Of a stretch of 64,000 nt of DNA, positions 19,999 through 31,750 are shown one piece after another (positions within the stretch are counted from its first letter, which is position 1; every line of letters starts with the position of its first letter). Below the pieces are notes generated by a model that ran no database searches, was not told the origin of the DNA, and saw only the letters and a program-made list of their open reading frames with translations. The stretch is taken from the NCBI GenBank assembly GCA_900323505.1, contig OOIN01000028.1, positions 434,001 to 498,000 of the forward strand, written 5' to 3'. Both the position numbers and the translations under genes were made by a program. Origin of the DNA: Ustilago trichophora. Lineage: Eukaryota; Basidiomycota; Ustilaginomycetes; Ustilaginales; Ustilaginaceae.

Positions 19999-20612
19999 GC
20001 TGCCTTGTTGTGTCGGCGATGGATCAGGGTTCAGTCGCAGTTGGTCAGATTAACTCGTGTCAACGCTTGAAGTGCAAGGAGTGATGAGGGTTTCTTTCTG
20101 GCTCAACAGACCGACTGTCTGCCACCGTGAGTGATCGGAGAATGTCTGGAATGATGATGGCAGTGATGAAAGATTCGTCGGAAGGCAACCGAACCAAAAT
20201 GGTCAATCGATCAAAATGTGGCTTGAAAGCTAAAGTTACCAATAACTTTACTCGACAGCAACAGAGACCAGTCAAGGTAACTAACTACTGTATGCGGCGG
20301 GTGGCCTGTGCTTGGCTTGCTGCTTGGTTGCAATTTTTGTGGCGGCAAACAGCTGTGCAGCTCTTTCACGCACACTCTGTCAACCCCAATTTTTCATCTT
20401 GAATGAATCGGGCCTGGTTGAGCCTTCAAAATCAGCGATTCCCAGACCGAATTCCGAATTTCAATTCGATTTTTCTGGAGAAAAGGGTTCGGTGTTGGGC
20501 TGCTGCTGCTGCGCAATTACACGCACTCACCGCTGTCTCTCATCGACTCTCTTGACCTTTCCACCACCACCATCATCAAAGCCCATACAGCGTCAAACGC
20601 ACGTCACCGGCC
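19999..20612. promoter_or_regulatory. divergent promoter region of DGAT2 and PRP22
   Basis: 614 bp between two start codons. The half near PRP22 is C/T/CA-rich. No TATA box or known motif stands out, and no gene is seen. Confidence 0.4.
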
Positions 20613-23600
20613 ATGGCGTCCAAAACAACGGACGAGCTTTATCAGCTCGAGCTGCTCTCCCTCACAGGCAAGATCGCAACAGAGCTCCTCAACCACACCG
20701 GCATCAACGATCGAGTCCTTGCCGAGTTCATCCTCTCCTTGCACGACTCTGCTACCTCTGTAGCCGACTTCAAGTCCAAACTCTCGGAAGTAGGTGCCGA
20801 ATTCCCCGACAGCTTTGTCACAAATCTCGACCGTCTCATCCTCCGACTTCACCCGAAACACAAGATAGCATCATCCAACACAACGCCGGCAAACGGCAAA
20901 GCAGGCTCGTCTTCGCCCAGTGCAAAGGGCAAGGAAAAGGCCACCCTCGAAGATGAGGAAAGAGAGCGCAAGGCACGCATGTTCCCCGGTCTCGCCATCA
21001 AGGACCAAGAATGGCAGCCATCTGAGGACAAAGGGCGTAATGCTGTCGACGAGTTCATGAAGGAGTTCGAGGACATGGCTGCTGGAAAGTCCTCATCGCG
21101 CACAAACGGCATAGCCAAACAAAGGGACTCGCGCTCACCACCGCCATCGTCTTCAAGAAACGCTAACAGATACGACGAGCATGACCGCGCTGGCTCATCC
21201 TCTCGTAGAGGAAGAGATGACCGCCCCCCACCCCATCTCTCTCGTCCACCTCCTGATGACAAGCCACAGCTCTACAAAATCTACGACGGCAAAGTCAGCA
21301 ACATGCGCGACTTTGGAGCGTTCGTCAGTCTAGAGGGTCTCCGTGATCGCTTTGAAGGCATGGTTCACATTGGCTCGATTGCTGCTGGCACCCGCGTCAA
21401 CCATCCGTCCGACCTTCTCTCAAGAGGCCAGAAGGTCAAAGTCAAGGTCATGTCGGTCGTCGGTGATCGTATCGGTCTTTCCATGAAAGATGTTGACCAA
21501 GCAACAGGGCGAGATCTTACCCCACATTTGCGCATCAAGAGCGAAGCAGAGATGGCAGAAGAGCGCGAACGTCATGCTGCTCGAGCGGCAAGTGGTGCCA
21601 ACAGTGCACCCTTGGGCGGGGCAAGGTCGAACAACGGAAACGGAGCTGGAAGTGGCATCACAGTCAAGGAAGACGGACGAGGCAGAAGCATCAAGCGACT
21701 CACCAGTCCGGAGCGATGGGAGTTGCGTCAGCTCATTGCTAGTGGTGTAGCCAAAGCCAGCGATTACCCCGAACTCCTGGAAGAAGATCTGCGGACACCC
21801 AACACCAAGCCTGGTGCAGATGAAGACGACGAGGAGATCGACATCGAGGTCAACGAGAAAGAAGCCCCCTTCCTCAAAGGCCAAACCAGCTCCTCTATCG
21901 AAATGTCGCCCGTCAAGATCGTCAAAGCCCCCGATGGCACCCTCAACCGTGCCGCCATGGCCGGTGCCACGCTCGCCAAAGAACGCAGAGAGCTCCGCAA
22001 GCAAGAAGCAGAAGAAGAGGCCGATGCCGAAGCAGCCGATATGACTTCGGGCTGGCTCGATCCCATGGCGCAGCAAGGTGACCGCATGTTTGCGCAAGAT
22101 CGCAGAGGAAACATCCTCGGGCAAAAGGCGCAGGATCAGCCCGCGTGGAAGAAAGAAACTTTCAACAAAGCCACCACATTCGGCAGGATTACCAGCCTCT
22201 CGATGCAGGAACAGCGCCAGAGTTTGCCCATCTTCAAATTGCGTCAACAGCTCGTTCAAGCCATTCGTGACAACCAGGTGCTCATCGTCGTCGGTGATAC
22301 CGGCTCTGGGAAAACGACGCAGATGACCCAGTACTTGGCCGAGGAAGGCTTTGCGGACCGTGGCAAGATCGGATGTACCCAACCTCGTCGTGTGGCAGCA
22401 GTCAGTGTAGCCAAACGAGTCGCCGAAGAAGTAGGTTGCAGGGTTGGCCAGGAAGTCGGTTACACGATCCGATTCGAGGACTGCACCAGTCCTGAAACAA
22501 AGATCAAATACATGACAGATGGAATGCTTCAACGAGAGTGCCTGGTCGATCCAGATGTTTCCAATTACTCGGTCATCATGCTTGACGAGGCGCACGAGCG
22601 TACCATTGCCACCGATGTGCTTTTCGGACTGCTCAAGAAAGCTCTCAAGCGTCGACCCGATCTCAAACTCATCGTCACTTCCGCCACGCTCGATGCAGAA
22701 AAGTTCTCGACTTACTTCTTCGGCTGCCCCATCTTCACCATCCCCGGTCGAACCTACCCGGTCGAGATCCTGTACACCAAGGAGCCCGAGCCCGACTATC
22801 TCGATGCTGCATTGATCACCGTCATGCAGATCCATCTTTCGGAACCAACCGGCGATATCCTTGTCTTCCTCACAGGTCAAGAAGAGATCGATACGAGCTG
22901 CGAGATCCTATTTGAGCGCATGAAGGCACTTGGCCCGAGTGTACCAGAGCTCATCATCTTGCCAGTGTACTCTGCACTGCCGTCAGAGATGCAGACCAAG
23001 ATCTTTGAGCCCACACCTGCGGGTTCGAGAAAGGTGATTCTTGCAACCAACATCGCCGAGACGAGTATTACGATTGATGGAATTTACTATGTCGTGGACC
23101 CGGGCTTCGTCAAGCAGAACGCATACGATCCAAGGTTGGGAATGGACTCGCTGGTAGTGACACCCATCTCGCAGGCGCAAGCAAGACAGCGTTCGGGCAG
23201 AGCAGGTCGCACGGGACCAGGCAAATGCTACCGTCTCTACACTGAAGCCGCCTATCGCAACGAGATGCTGCCCAATTCGATTCCTGACATCCAGCGCCAG
23301 AATCTTGCTTCGACCATTCTCGCCCTCAAAGCGATGGGTATCAATGATCTTGTCAATTTCGACTTTATGGATCCTCCGCCTGCCCAGACCCTGCTTACCG
23401 CTCTTGAATCGCTGTACGCCCTTTCCGCACTGGACGACGAAGGACTGCTGACAAGACTAGGCCGCAAGATGGCCGACTTCCCCATGGAGCCCATGATGTC
23501 CAAGATGCTCATCGCCTCTGTTGACCTTGGCTGTTCCGAGGAGATGCTTTCCATCGTAGCCATGCTTTCCGTTCAAAATGTCTTTTACCGACCCAAAGAC

Positions 23601-24221
23601 AAACAGACCCAAGCCGACGCCAAGAAGGCCAAATTCTTCCAACCCGAAGGCGACCACCTCACGCTTCTCACCGTGTACAACGGCTGGGCGGCGAGCAAGT
23701 TCTCCATGCCATGGTGCATGGACAACTTTGTCCAGGGGCGCTCGCTCAAGCGTGCCCTCGACGTCCGCAAGCAGCTTGTAGGCATCATGGATCGGTACAA
23801 CCACGACATCGTCTCCTGCGGGAAAAACTACAATCGTGTTCGCAAAGCCATTTGCTCTGGCTACTTCCGCAACGCAGCCAAGAAGGACCCGCAAGAAGGC
23901 TACAAATCACTTGCTGAATCAGGAGGAACGGTATACATCCATCCGAGCTCGGCTCTCTTCAACCGCGCACCGGAATACTGTGTCTATCACGAAGTGGTGT
24001 TGACCACACGCGAGTACATGAGGGAGGTGACGGCGATAGAACCCAAATGGCTGGTAGAGGTGGCACCGAGATTCTTCAGACCTGCAGACGCTATGAACAT
24101 CAGCAAGCGTAAGAGGCAGGAAAAGATCGCCCCGCTCTTCGACAAGTTTGCCAAACATCAGGACGAATGGCGCCTCAGTAAGGTTAAGCGCGTTGGCAAG
24201 AGTTCGCAGACTTTTGGCTAG
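20613..24221 (+). CDS. PRP22: pre-mRNA splicing DEAH helicase Prp22/DHX8
   Basis: 1202 residues, intronless, ATG at 20613. The N-terminal helical domain is followed by an S1 RNA-binding domain at about 223-295 ([20 protein letters not shown], ending GLSMKDVD), which distinguishes Prp22 from Prp2, Prp16 and Prp43. The RecA core shows Walker [11 protein letters not shown] near 560, [12 protein letters not shown] in MLDEAHERT near 655, SAT in [11 protein letters not shown], and motif [14 protein letters not shown] near 860. Winged-helix, ratchet and OB domains follow ([20 protein letters not shown]). Prp22 promotes the second splicing step and releases mRNA from the spliceosome in the nucleus. 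Length and domain order are as expected. Confidence 0.95.
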   Translation: MASKTTDELYQLELLSLTGKIATELLNHTGINDRVLAEFILSLHDSATSVADFKSKLSEVGAEFPDSFVTNLDRLILRLHPKHKIASSNTTPANGKAGSSSPSAKGKEKATLEDEERERKARMFPGLAIKDQEWQPSEDKGRNAVDEFMKEFEDMAAGKSSSRTNGIAKQRDSRSPPPSSSRNANRYDEHDRAGSSSRRGRDDRPPPHLSRPPPDDKPQLYKIYDGKVSNMRDFGAFVSLEGLRDRFEGMVHIGSIAAGTRVNHPSDLLSRGQKVKVKVMSVVGDRIGLSMKDVDQATGRDLTPHLRIKSEAEMAEERERHAARAASGANSAPLGGARSNNGNGAGSGITVKEDGRGRSIKRLTSPERWELRQLIASGVAKASDYPELLEEDLRTPNTKPGADEDDEEIDIEVNEKEAPFLKGQTSSSIEMSPVKIVKAPDGTLNRAAMAGATLAKERRELRKQEAEEEADAEAADMTSGWLDPMAQQGDRMFAQDRRGNILGQKAQDQPAWKKETFNKATTFGRITSLSMQEQRQSLPIFKLRQQLVQAIRDNQVLIVVGDTGSGKTTQMTQYLAEEGFADRGKIGCTQPRRVAAVSVAKRVAEEVGCRVGQEVGYTIRFEDCTSPETKIKYMTDGMLQRECLVDPDVSNYSVIMLDEAHERTIATDVLFGLLKKALKRRPDLKLIVTSATLDAEKFSTYFFGCPIFTIPGRTYPVEILYTKEPEPDYLDAALITVMQIHLSEPTGDILVFLTGQEEIDTSCEILFERMKALGPSVPELIILPVYSALPSEMQTKIFEPTPAGSRKVILATNIAETSITIDGIYYVVDPGFVKQNAYDPRLGMDSLVVTPISQAQARQRSGRAGRTGPGKCYRLYTEAAYRNEMLPNSIPDIQRQNLASTILALKAMGINDLVNFDFMDPPPAQTLLTALESLYALSALDDEGLLTRLGRKMADFPMEPMMSKMLIASVDLGCSEEMLSIVAMLSVQNVFYRPKDKQTQADAKKAKFFQPEGDHLTLLTVYNGWAASKFSMPWCMDNFVQGRSLKRALDVRKQLVGIMDRYNHDIVSCGKNYNRVRKAICSGYFRNAAKKDPQEGYKSLAESGGTVYIHPSSALFNRAPEYCVYHEVVLTTREYMREVTAIEPKWLVEVAPRFFRPADAMNISKRKRQEKIAPLFDKFAKHQDEWRLSKVKRVGKSSQTFG

Positions 24222-24719
24222 CTCATTGTTCCCATTCTCTCGATGCGCATGTGTTTTCTCGATCACAATTGGATACTGTTGTTGTTGCCTTATCAATCGC
24301 TTTGTCACTGCTTGTGGAATGTGTGTGAGAGGTGGGGAGACGTGTTTGATTGGCTCGGCGAAATGCCGAATAGGGTGTGAGGAGCTCCGTTTTTAAGCGC
24401 GACCCATCGGTGAATTAAAAGGGCTTCCAATCTTATCTTGCACCGCAGTCGGTTTCGGATTCGGCTAAAAAGAAAGAAGAAGCAGAGCGTGTCTGAGGTT
24501 TGAGTTCTTCCTAGGCAAAAGAAACGGCAAAGATATGCGTGTGACCTTGTGACCGCCAAGCTGTCTTTTGGTGGGGTTTGATGTGGGTTGAATCGAGTCA
24601 GCATTCTCTTGCGTACATAGACTCGACTCATCGAGTCTCTTCCTTCCTTCCATCTTTCTTCCCTTCTCCATCTTTCCATCAACGCTATCCCAACTACAAA
24701 CCCAAAACCGTAGCCAAAG
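24222..24719. other. 498-bp spacer upstream of the FAD oxidase
   Basis: No gene seen. The last 90 bases before 24720 are C/T-rich (TCTTCCTTCCTTCC), typical of the leaders in this window. Confidence 0.4.
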
Positions 24720-26282
24720 ATGACATCTCCCCAAGTCGATTACCTGATCGTAGGAGCAGGAGTCAACGGCACCTCGATCGCCACAACCCTAATCAGTCTC
24801 GGTTTCACCGTCTCCGTCCTCGATCGCTCTCCCGATGGCTTTGTCGCCCCCGACGGCGCATCCCACGATCTCAACAAAATCGTGCGTGCCGACTATACCG
24901 ATCCCAACTACTGCACCTTGGCCAAAGAGGCCATTTCCCGATGGCGTTCCTCTCCCGTTCTCTCGCCCTTCTACCACGAAGTAGGTGTCTTTTTCAGAAG
25001 CAGTGACAAGGGCACAGTGTTTAAGAATATGGGTGGAGGAAGTGCTGAAGAGTACGTCGAGAATGGTGTGCTTCACGCAGGGTTGGAGAGGGATAGACAT
25101 TTGGAAGTGGCAGCACCCGGAAAGGGAGGGTTGAAAAGGGAGGCTTACAAGTTGGTTGATGACAAGCAGGTCGAGGAGATCATGAAGGGTGTTGGAGGAG
25201 AGGTCAAGTTGGGTCAAGGTTTGCAGGGGATGGGTAAGAGTCAGACTGGATACTTCAACCCTAGAGGTGGTTGGGCAGAAGCCAACAATGCCTGTCGTGC
25301 GCTTCTGAGCCATGCTGTCAAACTTGGCGTTCAAGTACACCCCAACTCCACCGTCACCTCCTTCACCTACAACCCCTCGGGCAAGATTACAGGAGTCAAG
25401 ACGGCTTCTGGTCAGACGTTTTCGGCCAAAAACGTCATCCTTGCTGCGGGTGCCTGGACATCGGACCTTCTCACCTCGCTTTCCTCCTCTTCTACCCCTC
25501 TGGAAGAAGGACCTAAATGGATGACCCGACCATCGGCTCAATGCGTAGCAGTTCTTCGGGTAACTCCATCGGAAGCGGCCCAATTGAAGGATTCTCCCGT
25601 CATCATCAACTTCTCCTCTGGATTCTACCAATTCGAACCGGTTCTCGTTGGCGACAACGAATGGCAGATGAAAATCGCCTATCATTCCAACGGGTATCTT
25701 TATCCCAAACCTCCCGTCGAATGCACCGGCAAATATCCTTGTTTTGAAGACTCGCTTGCATCCAAACCTACCGGTACTCGTGAAATCGGTGCCGAAGGCG
25801 AACGATCCGAAGACATCGGTTACGAAATGGCCGAATCCACCATCCCAGCAAGTCGATTGGACCAAATGCTCGAAGAGCTCTCGCAGATCTATCCAACCTT
25901 GGCGTCCAAAGATCGAGTCATCTCCACCCGCGTATGTTGGTACAGCGACACCCTGGATGAAAATTGGATCATCGACACCCTCAACAACCATCCACAATCT
26001 TGCTCTCTCAACAAGGTCAAGGCAGACAATGTATGGGTGGTTAGTGGAGACAGTGGACACGCTTATAAATTCCTACCCATGATCGGAGATCTTTTCGCAA
26101 CCATCGCCGGTCTAAGCCCCAACACGAGAAAGTTGGATCTCTCCAGATTTCGCTTCCACCATCAGGCAAAGTTGCACAGGGATAAAAGCAACGGTGAAAA
26201 AGTCCAAAGTGCAGACAGTAACAGGTTCGACGCTACAAAGATTTCTGTCAAAGACCAACAGAATCTTAGAGCTCGTCTGTAA
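24720..26282 (+). CDS. FAD-dependent amine oxidase (sarcosine/pipecolate/saccharopine oxidase type)
   Basis: 520 residues, ATG at 24720. The dinucleotide-binding motif YLIVGAGVNGTS lies at residues 8-19. The family block ASHDLNKIVRADYTDPNY, which contacts the flavin, follows, then a DAO-type substrate domain. RVCWYSDTLDENWIID contains Cys406 at the position where monomeric sarcosine oxidase attaches FAD covalently, and VVSGDSGHAYKFLPMIG is the C-terminal FAD-binding block. Related fungal enzymes oxidise sarcosine, L-pipecolate, saccharopine or fructosyl amino acids, often in peroxisomes; the substrate cannot be decided here. The C-terminus (LRARL) resembles, but is not, a canonical SKL peroxisome signal. 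No introns are evident. Confidence 0.82.
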   Translation: MTSPQVDYLIVGAGVNGTSIATTLISLGFTVSVLDRSPDGFVAPDGASHDLNKIVRADYTDPNYCTLAKEAISRWRSSPVLSPFYHEVGVFFRSSDKGTVFKNMGGGSAEEYVENGVLHAGLERDRHLEVAAPGKGGLKREAYKLVDDKQVEEIMKGVGGEVKLGQGLQGMGKSQTGYFNPRGGWAEANNACRALLSHAVKLGVQVHPNSTVTSFTYNPSGKITGVKTASGQTFSAKNVILAAGAWTSDLLTSLSSSSTPLEEGPKWMTRPSAQCVAVLRVTPSEAAQLKDSPVIINFSSGFYQFEPVLVGDNEWQMKIAYHSNGYLYPKPPVECTGKYPCFEDSLASKPTGTREIGAEGERSEDIGYEMAESTIPASRLDQMLEELSQIYPTLASKDRVISTRVCWYSDTLDENWIIDTLNNHPQSCSLNKVKADNVWVVSGDSGHAYKFLPMIGDLFATIAGLSPNTRKLDLSRFRFHHQAKLHRDKSNGEKVQSADSNRFDATKISVKDQQNLRARL

Positions 26283-26583
26283 CTCTAGACTAGTTTTGCT
26301 AAATGTCGAATATAAAAAAAACAGAAGACTTAGATCGAGATTGTTCCATTCGAATGTTGTCAAGAATGTGGTGCGATTGTATTGTATTGTGTTATGCTGT
26401 GCTGGGGAAATGTGTTAGTCAAACTCATCAAATCCCTCCTAGTGTAGAGTGTCAGTCTTTCAACAACACCCTTCACAGACAGCAACGCCCCCAAAGAAGA
26501 AAGCCTTCTTCCCTACAGCGTTGAAAAAGTATACAATTGCACAAAAACTCTTCTCAAACCCAAACCCGCTCATCCCTCAACAC
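26283..26583. other. convergent spacer between the FAD oxidase and CHS4
   Basis: About 300 bp. AATATAAAAAAAAC after 26308 and repeated TGTATTGTATTGTG are compatible with 3'-end signals. No gene. Confidence 0.45.
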
Positions 26584-29214
26584 CTACATCACCGTACACT
26601 CTTTCTCAGCATCCTTCCTCGTCGGTCTCGCCCCCTTTTTGCCACTGAGACCTTTCATCTTTTTCAACTCTGTCAATCTCTGCATTGCTCTCTTATTCCC
26701 CTGAGCCGCCGCACGCATGTACCACCTTTTGGCCTCGTCCAAATTGGCATTGACTCCAATTCCTACTTCCGAGTAGTAACCCACGGCATATTCTGCTTTG
26801 GGAATCCCTTTACTAGCCGCCCTTCTGGCCCACAGGTAGGCTTCGCTATCGGACTGCTTGAGAACTCCTTCGGATCCGGTGAGATACCATCCGGAGAGCG
26901 CGAGTTCGGATTCGCCATCGCCCTTCTGCGCAGCTTTGGTGTACCACGCGATGCTGCGTCGCGGATCGACGGGACACGTCAGGTTGCCGTACTCGTACGC
27001 GGATCCGAGCTTGAACTGCGATGGAGAATATCCGAGTTGCGCAGCTTGGGTGAACAGTTCGCGGGCATACGCTTCGTCGTGGAGTACAACGCCGTTGGTG
27101 GGTTTCTCGTGAAGAAGACCGAGCTCGTGAAGTGCATGAGGATTGTCTTCGTCCGCTTGGGCCGCTGCACGCTTGAGCCACACAATGGCTTCGCGAACGT
27201 TGCGTGGCTGTCCGAGCATTCCGTTGAGCAGAACCATGCCGAGCTTGTACATGCCCGCGGTATCTCCGAGCGCGCTGGCTTTTCGGTAGAATAGCACGGC
27301 GCGATGGTGATCTCGTCGAGTACCGGCGCCAACTTCGTTGCAGACAGCGGTGCGGTAGGTCGCTGCAGGATGGTTCTGTTTCGACGCCTGAACGTAGAGG
27401 TTGTACGCCTTTTCATGGTCGACTTGAAGCCCCAGCGAGCCATTGCCGAAACAGTTGGCGAGGAAGAATTGCGCTTCGGCGTAGGGAGGCTTGCCGAGTC
27501 CCATCCCGGTGGTAGCGAGCCGCTTGATGAGTTTAAGAGATTCGGAGAGGAGAGTGTCGCGGTACTTGCGTTGCTGTTTGGGACCGTCAGCTGGATCGTG
27601 GACCTTTTTGGCTGCTTCGATGAGGTACTTGGCATAAGCGAATTGGGCCTCGGGGTCGGGGTCGCCTTTCATGCGCTGTCGGTATTCGGCGACAAAGGAC
27701 TTGTTGAACGGCAAAGTCTGCTGAGGTGCGGCATCTTTGGATTTGCGACGAGGGTTGGTGGATGCCATTCCAGCGAGAGAGCCAGAGTTGGCCGACATCA
27801 TCGACATCTGAGTGCCTTGTCGCGACAACATGCTAGGGCGGGCACCGCCAGGAGGGACCATGGGCATCATACCTGGTGCACCAGCAGCGGAGCCGTACGG
27901 ATCAGCGCCGGGTGGGAAGCCGGGTGCAGCGCCTTCGGGGAAGCCGAGATAGCCGGACGCAGCGGCAAAGTATGGGTTCGACTCGTAAGCAGATGGTCCG
28001 CCGGCTGATGGGAAGGGAGCATGTCCGCTTGCAGAAAAAGGGTAGCCCGCAGATGCATGGTGCAATGCTTGCGGCTGGAAAGCGGGATACGACGCAGCAC
28101 CGCCTGCTCCTCCAGCAGCAGCACCCATGTGAGAAGCAGCGCCATTGTTGGAATAATATCCGGCAGCAGCTGCAGCGTTGGGATCCCAAGACATTTGATT
28201 ACCATCAGCAGCACCAGGAGCATGACCATCTGCTGAGCCGGCGGCATACTGAGCTGGGTACTCGCCGGGAGCGGAATGCTGTCGCATACCTGCACCATAC
28301 TGACTGCTGTATCCAGCAGGCGCTGCGTTTCCTCCTCCTCCTCCTCCGCCACCACCACCACCATTGCCGTGCTGAGGGTTCCAATCTGGTGGAGCACCAT
28401 TGCCAGCTTGAGCCTGATGATATGCGCTGCTTCCACCACCGTGATGGCTAGAGTGGTCACCCTGCGATGGTGCAGCTCCCGAGCCTGGGACATTGGGATC
28501 GAGGTCGGCTGCTGCCTGATCCACTTGATCTGCAATTGCCGCCAGCGAGTTTTCTGGTTGCACCTCTGACGCCGACTGGTGAATCTCCTGGTTTGCATAC
28601 ATGGCATTGGCACGAACACTAGCAGCACTTGCCACCCCTTTGGTCGAAGCAGTGTCGGTTGCGCCGCCCGTCGAAGGGTGGTACGCCGGCGTCTTGGATC
28701 GCTGTGGACCGAGCTTGGGCGTTCCGTAGAGGTTCATGTTTGCAAACGAGTCGCCAAAGTCATCTGCGAGCGGCGGTGCTCTGACGGAAGGATCGGTAGC
28801 CGAGGGCCCAAGGGCGGGCATCGAGATGTTGGACTGGGCGTACATGTTGGACGAGATGGCGGGGGCGGGGCCGTTGGGGTAAGCAGCAGCCGAGGCGGGA
28901 TTCAAAGCGGCGGAATGGGCATGCTCTGGGTAATTGCTGCTGGTATGGCGTGGAGGACGGTATGCACCTGTTGGGGGAGAAGGGTGATGATGCTGTTGGT
29001 ACTGGTGGTAGTTGGGATACTGTGGTGGATAGTGCTGCTGTTGAGGATTAGCAGTGGTAGCCGACGAGTAGTAGGATTGAGATCCAGAAGATCCTACACT
29101 TCCACCACCACGCGAGAGAGGAGCGTGGGAGCTGGAAGCGGAGGAAGAGCTGGGACCAGGAGTGTTGGAGGAGGCGGTCGAGTTTTGATGTTGGAGCTGT
29201 GTGCGCTGCGGATA

Positions 29215-29262
<48 letters not shown>

Positions 29263-29394
29263 ATGTTGTGGGTGGTAGTGCTGCTGCTGTTGGTGGTGGT
29301 ATTGTTGTTGTTGTGGATGAGAGTCAAGATATTCATAGTTGGAGGCATAAGCCGCCGAGAGCGACTCGTGAGACTCTGCTGTAGGCATGGCCAT
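26584..29394 (-). CDS. CHS4: chitin synthase activator Chs4/Skt5-like, prenylated
   Basis: 936 residues from ATG 29394 (MAMPTAESHESL). Residues 1-570 are Gln/Ser/Gly/Ala/Tyr-rich and disordered, with a polyglutamine run and a polyglycine stretch. From about residue 600 a series of Sel1-like repeats begins (AQFFLANCFGNGSLG, YRKASALGDTAGMYKLGM, ELGLLHEKPTNG, FKLGSAYEYG, YAVGYYSEVGIGV). The protein ends KECTVM, a CaaX box with Cys933, as in yeast Chs4/Skt5, where farnesylation aids membrane attachment. Chs4 proteins bind and activate a class IV chitin synthase and link it to septins at the bud neck or septum. Gly/Gln-rich N-termini of this size are larger than in yeast. The frame is open 36 codons upstream but the CA-repeat leader makes ATG 29394 the natural start. 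Confidence 0.88.
29218..29262 (-). repeat. (CAG)15 run encoding polyglutamine in CHS4
   Basis: Fifteen uninterrupted CTG units on the plus strand, CAG on the coding strand, within the glutamine-rich N-terminus. The purity suggests length variation between strains. Confidence 0.95.
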
Positions 29395-29395
29395 T

Positions 29396-29397
<2 letters not shown>

Positions 29398-29426
<29 letters not shown>
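29398..29426 (-). repeat. CA/TG dinucleotide repeat abutting the CHS4 start codon
   Basis: About 29 bp of alternating T and G. On the coding strand the CA repeat ends only three bases before the ATG, so it lies in the 5' leader at the initiation site. Confidence 0.9.
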
Positions 29427-30478
29427 CTCGGTGCCAGCAGCGGGTGTATGAGTGCTTGTAATAGGGGGAGGCGACGGCGGCGGCTGCGCTACCAGCAAAC
29501 AAGGGTGGCCCGATGCAAGTGCAATTGAGGTGCGCAAGGGCTTGCAGACGAAGTGGGATGTAGAAGCTAAAAGCTGGGCTTGTGCTTTAGAGCACGGACC
29601 TCGACATTTCTTTTGGAGAGCAAGTTGACGTGGGTGACTATTGCGTTGTGCGACCAGGCCGATCGTCTCAATGCTTTGCAAGCAATATCCACTCTTGAAC
29701 GTTGCACTAGTAGATGGTCGATGATTTGGTGGAAGAAGAACAGATGGAAAGAAGCGAGAGATGTGTGTGTTTGTATGTGTGTGAGTGTGGATGATGATGG
29801 CGATGATGGTGTTGGCGAGGGTAACTAAGTCACACGAAATGACAACACACTTTTTGGGACAGAGGTGTGAGCAGAGGCATGCATATCATCGGAGTTTCTT
29901 GTTTGTCTCTGCTCTGCCGCCTGGTGAGCGCACAGATTCAATCCGTTCCGGACTCCTTTTTCTCTATATATGGTCACATTGTCCGATTTTGTACAACTGT
30001 CATATTATTTCAGTCTAACATATTGAAAACAAATTCCAATCTCCGTCAAGCCCCTAATTTTCAGAGTCGAGAGGCTGTGTAACATTTTGGAACGGCGATT
30101 CGGTCAAGGAAAGCTCCTTTGACATGGCCCGTCCGTGAGATTGCGTATCGCTCTCCGTTGCCCACGTTGAGAGTGGGTTGGTTCGTGGCACAGTAGTGAC
30201 GGGAGTGCGGTTTGTGCTCAGCCATCCCTCCACCTCGAGCTCATTCTCGGCTCATCGGTCAAATTGAATTGCCTGTGTGCGTTCAACTGCCACACTTCCC
30301 TCCTCGTCCCTTTTTGCCAAGCCTTTTTCTATACGGTGCTTCGTCTTCCATCTTTATTCCCCCTTTCCCCCATTTTACGTATCAAGAGACTTGGCCCTCG
30401 CGTGGTTCTCTGATCTACTTCCATCATCTCCCTCCCATCCATCCTCCTATATTCGCATTCACATACATACACTCAAGC
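29427..30478. promoter_or_regulatory. 1.05-kb divergent intergenic region of CHS4 and WWM1
   Basis: It contains a short TG-rich patch near 29763-29790 and TATATATGG near 29964. The 150 bases before 30479 are C/T-rich. No gene is convincing. Confidence 0.4.
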
Positions 30479-31252
30479 ATGGGCTTCCTGGACAAACTCG
30501 CAGGCAAGGTCGGCGGCAACTCTTCCAACCGTCCCAACTCTCAGCAGTACGGTGGTGGCGGAGGAGGTTATGGTCAGCAGCCTCCATACCATCAGCAAAA
30601 CTCGTACGGCGGCGGGTACAACCAGCCTCCGCAACAGCAATCTTATGCCCCCGCTGCCTCTGCTTCCCCCGCACCCCCAACCGGCTCCTCGGAAAAGCCA
30701 AAGGATGACGATCGCCCTCTGCCGGATGGATGGGTCAAGCAGTGGGATAACAACTACAACCGCTACTTCTACGTAGATACCAAAGCCACTCCCCCTCGCT
30801 CAATCTGGGTCCACCCTCACGACGAGAACAACAGCTCTTCTTCCTTTGGTCCCGGTGCAGGTGGATATGCTCCCCCCAGCGGTCCTCCCACCGATAACCG
30901 CGGTTGGGGCCAACAGCCGCCACACCAGCCCTACGGCCAGCAGCCCCCTTACGGTCAGCCCCAGTACGGAGGCTACCCGCAGCAGGGATACGGCGGATAC
31001 CCACAGCAGCAGCCCACGTACCAACAGCCCCCCATGATGGCACAGCAGCGAATGGGTGGTGGACGCTTCGGTGGCGGAGGCGGAGGTATGGGAATGGGAA
31101 TGGCCGGTGGTGCAGCCCTCGGTCTCGGTGCCGGTATGCTCGGTGGCGCCCTCATCTCGCATGAGATGAACGACGCGTATCAGGACGGATACCAGGATGG
31201 CGCCCAGGACGACTTTGGTGGTGGTGACGATTTCGGTGGTGGAGATTTCTAA
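30479..31252 (+). CDS. WWM1: WW-domain protein, Wwm1-like
   Basis: 257 residues, ATG at 30479 (MGFLDKLAGKVGG). A WW domain spans about 80-115 (LPDGWVKQWDNNYNRYFYVD), with the second aromatic position in SIWVHP. On both sides are Tyr/Gly/Gln/Pro-rich segments (QQPPYGQPQYGGYPQQ). Toward the C-terminus a Gly/Met stretch (GGGMGMGMAGGAALGLGAGMLGG) precedes an acidic tail with repeated DFGGGDD. Yeast Wwm1 has the same plan and binds the metacaspase Mca1; WW domains bind Pro-rich ligands. The GFLDKLAGK start resembles an amphipathic membrane-binding helix, which is inference. Intronless. Confidence 0.8.
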   Translation: MGFLDKLAGKVGGNSSNRPNSQQYGGGGGGYGQQPPYHQQNSYGGGYNQPPQQQSYAPAASASPAPPTGSSEKPKDDDRPLPDGWVKQWDNNYNRYFYVDTKATPPRSIWVHPHDENNSSSSFGPGAGGYAPPSGPPTDNRGWGQQPPHQPYGQQPPYGQPQYGGYPQQGYGGYPQQQPTYQQPPMMAQQRMGGGRFGGGGGGMGMGMAGGAALGLGAGMLGGALISHEMNDAYQDGYQDGAQDDFGGGDDFGGGDF

Positions 31253-31750
31253 TCTGTCTTTCCACTCAGCACTGTATCTCGGATAGCCCTTCACATTGCC
31301 GTGTAAATAGCTCTCGTATTTCTTGTTCATAGTTCTATCAAGTCCTGTATCAACATTGTGTATATACTCTCTGCCCTCTCTTTGAAGTCTTACAAACCGT
31401 CTTTGGTGCAGTGGATGGGATTTAGCTTCGGCGAGACGAGTGAGATGTTGGTCAATTCTGCGCAACATGTTAGAGAGTGTGATACATACAAATTTTGGAA
31501 AATTCGATCACGATTTTGCGGATCCGAAACAGCGCGAAGCACGCTCAATCCCAGGCGGAAGAACGGATTGGTAATCCCATCAATGCCTCTTTGATACCAT
31601 CAATTCTTGACTATCATCGTCCATCGTCCTCACCTTGAACCTCTCTCCTCAGGACGCAATCGTTTTTCTTTTTCGACACCTCACTTATAACGTCACCTCT
31701 CACCTTTCACCTCTCAATCTCAACTTATCAGGTTTTGCACGGTGACAAAG
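31253..31750. other. 498-bp spacer, no gene
   Basis: It holds the 3' end of WWM1 and the leader of the complex I gene, with C/T-rich sequence from 31610 on. No feature beyond that. Confidence 0.4.

Noticed and set aside
21119..21127. ACAAAGGGA pheromone-response-like motif
   Set aside because: Lies inside PRP22 coding sequence, so probably chance; it also shows how weak the GIN4 upstream match is.
21420..22880. 486-codon minus-strand frame inside PRP22
   Set aside because: Antisense to a well-conserved helicase core; no recognisable motif.
24789..26060. 423-codon minus-strand frame inside the FAD oxidase
   Set aside because: Shadow of the sense gene, no domain.
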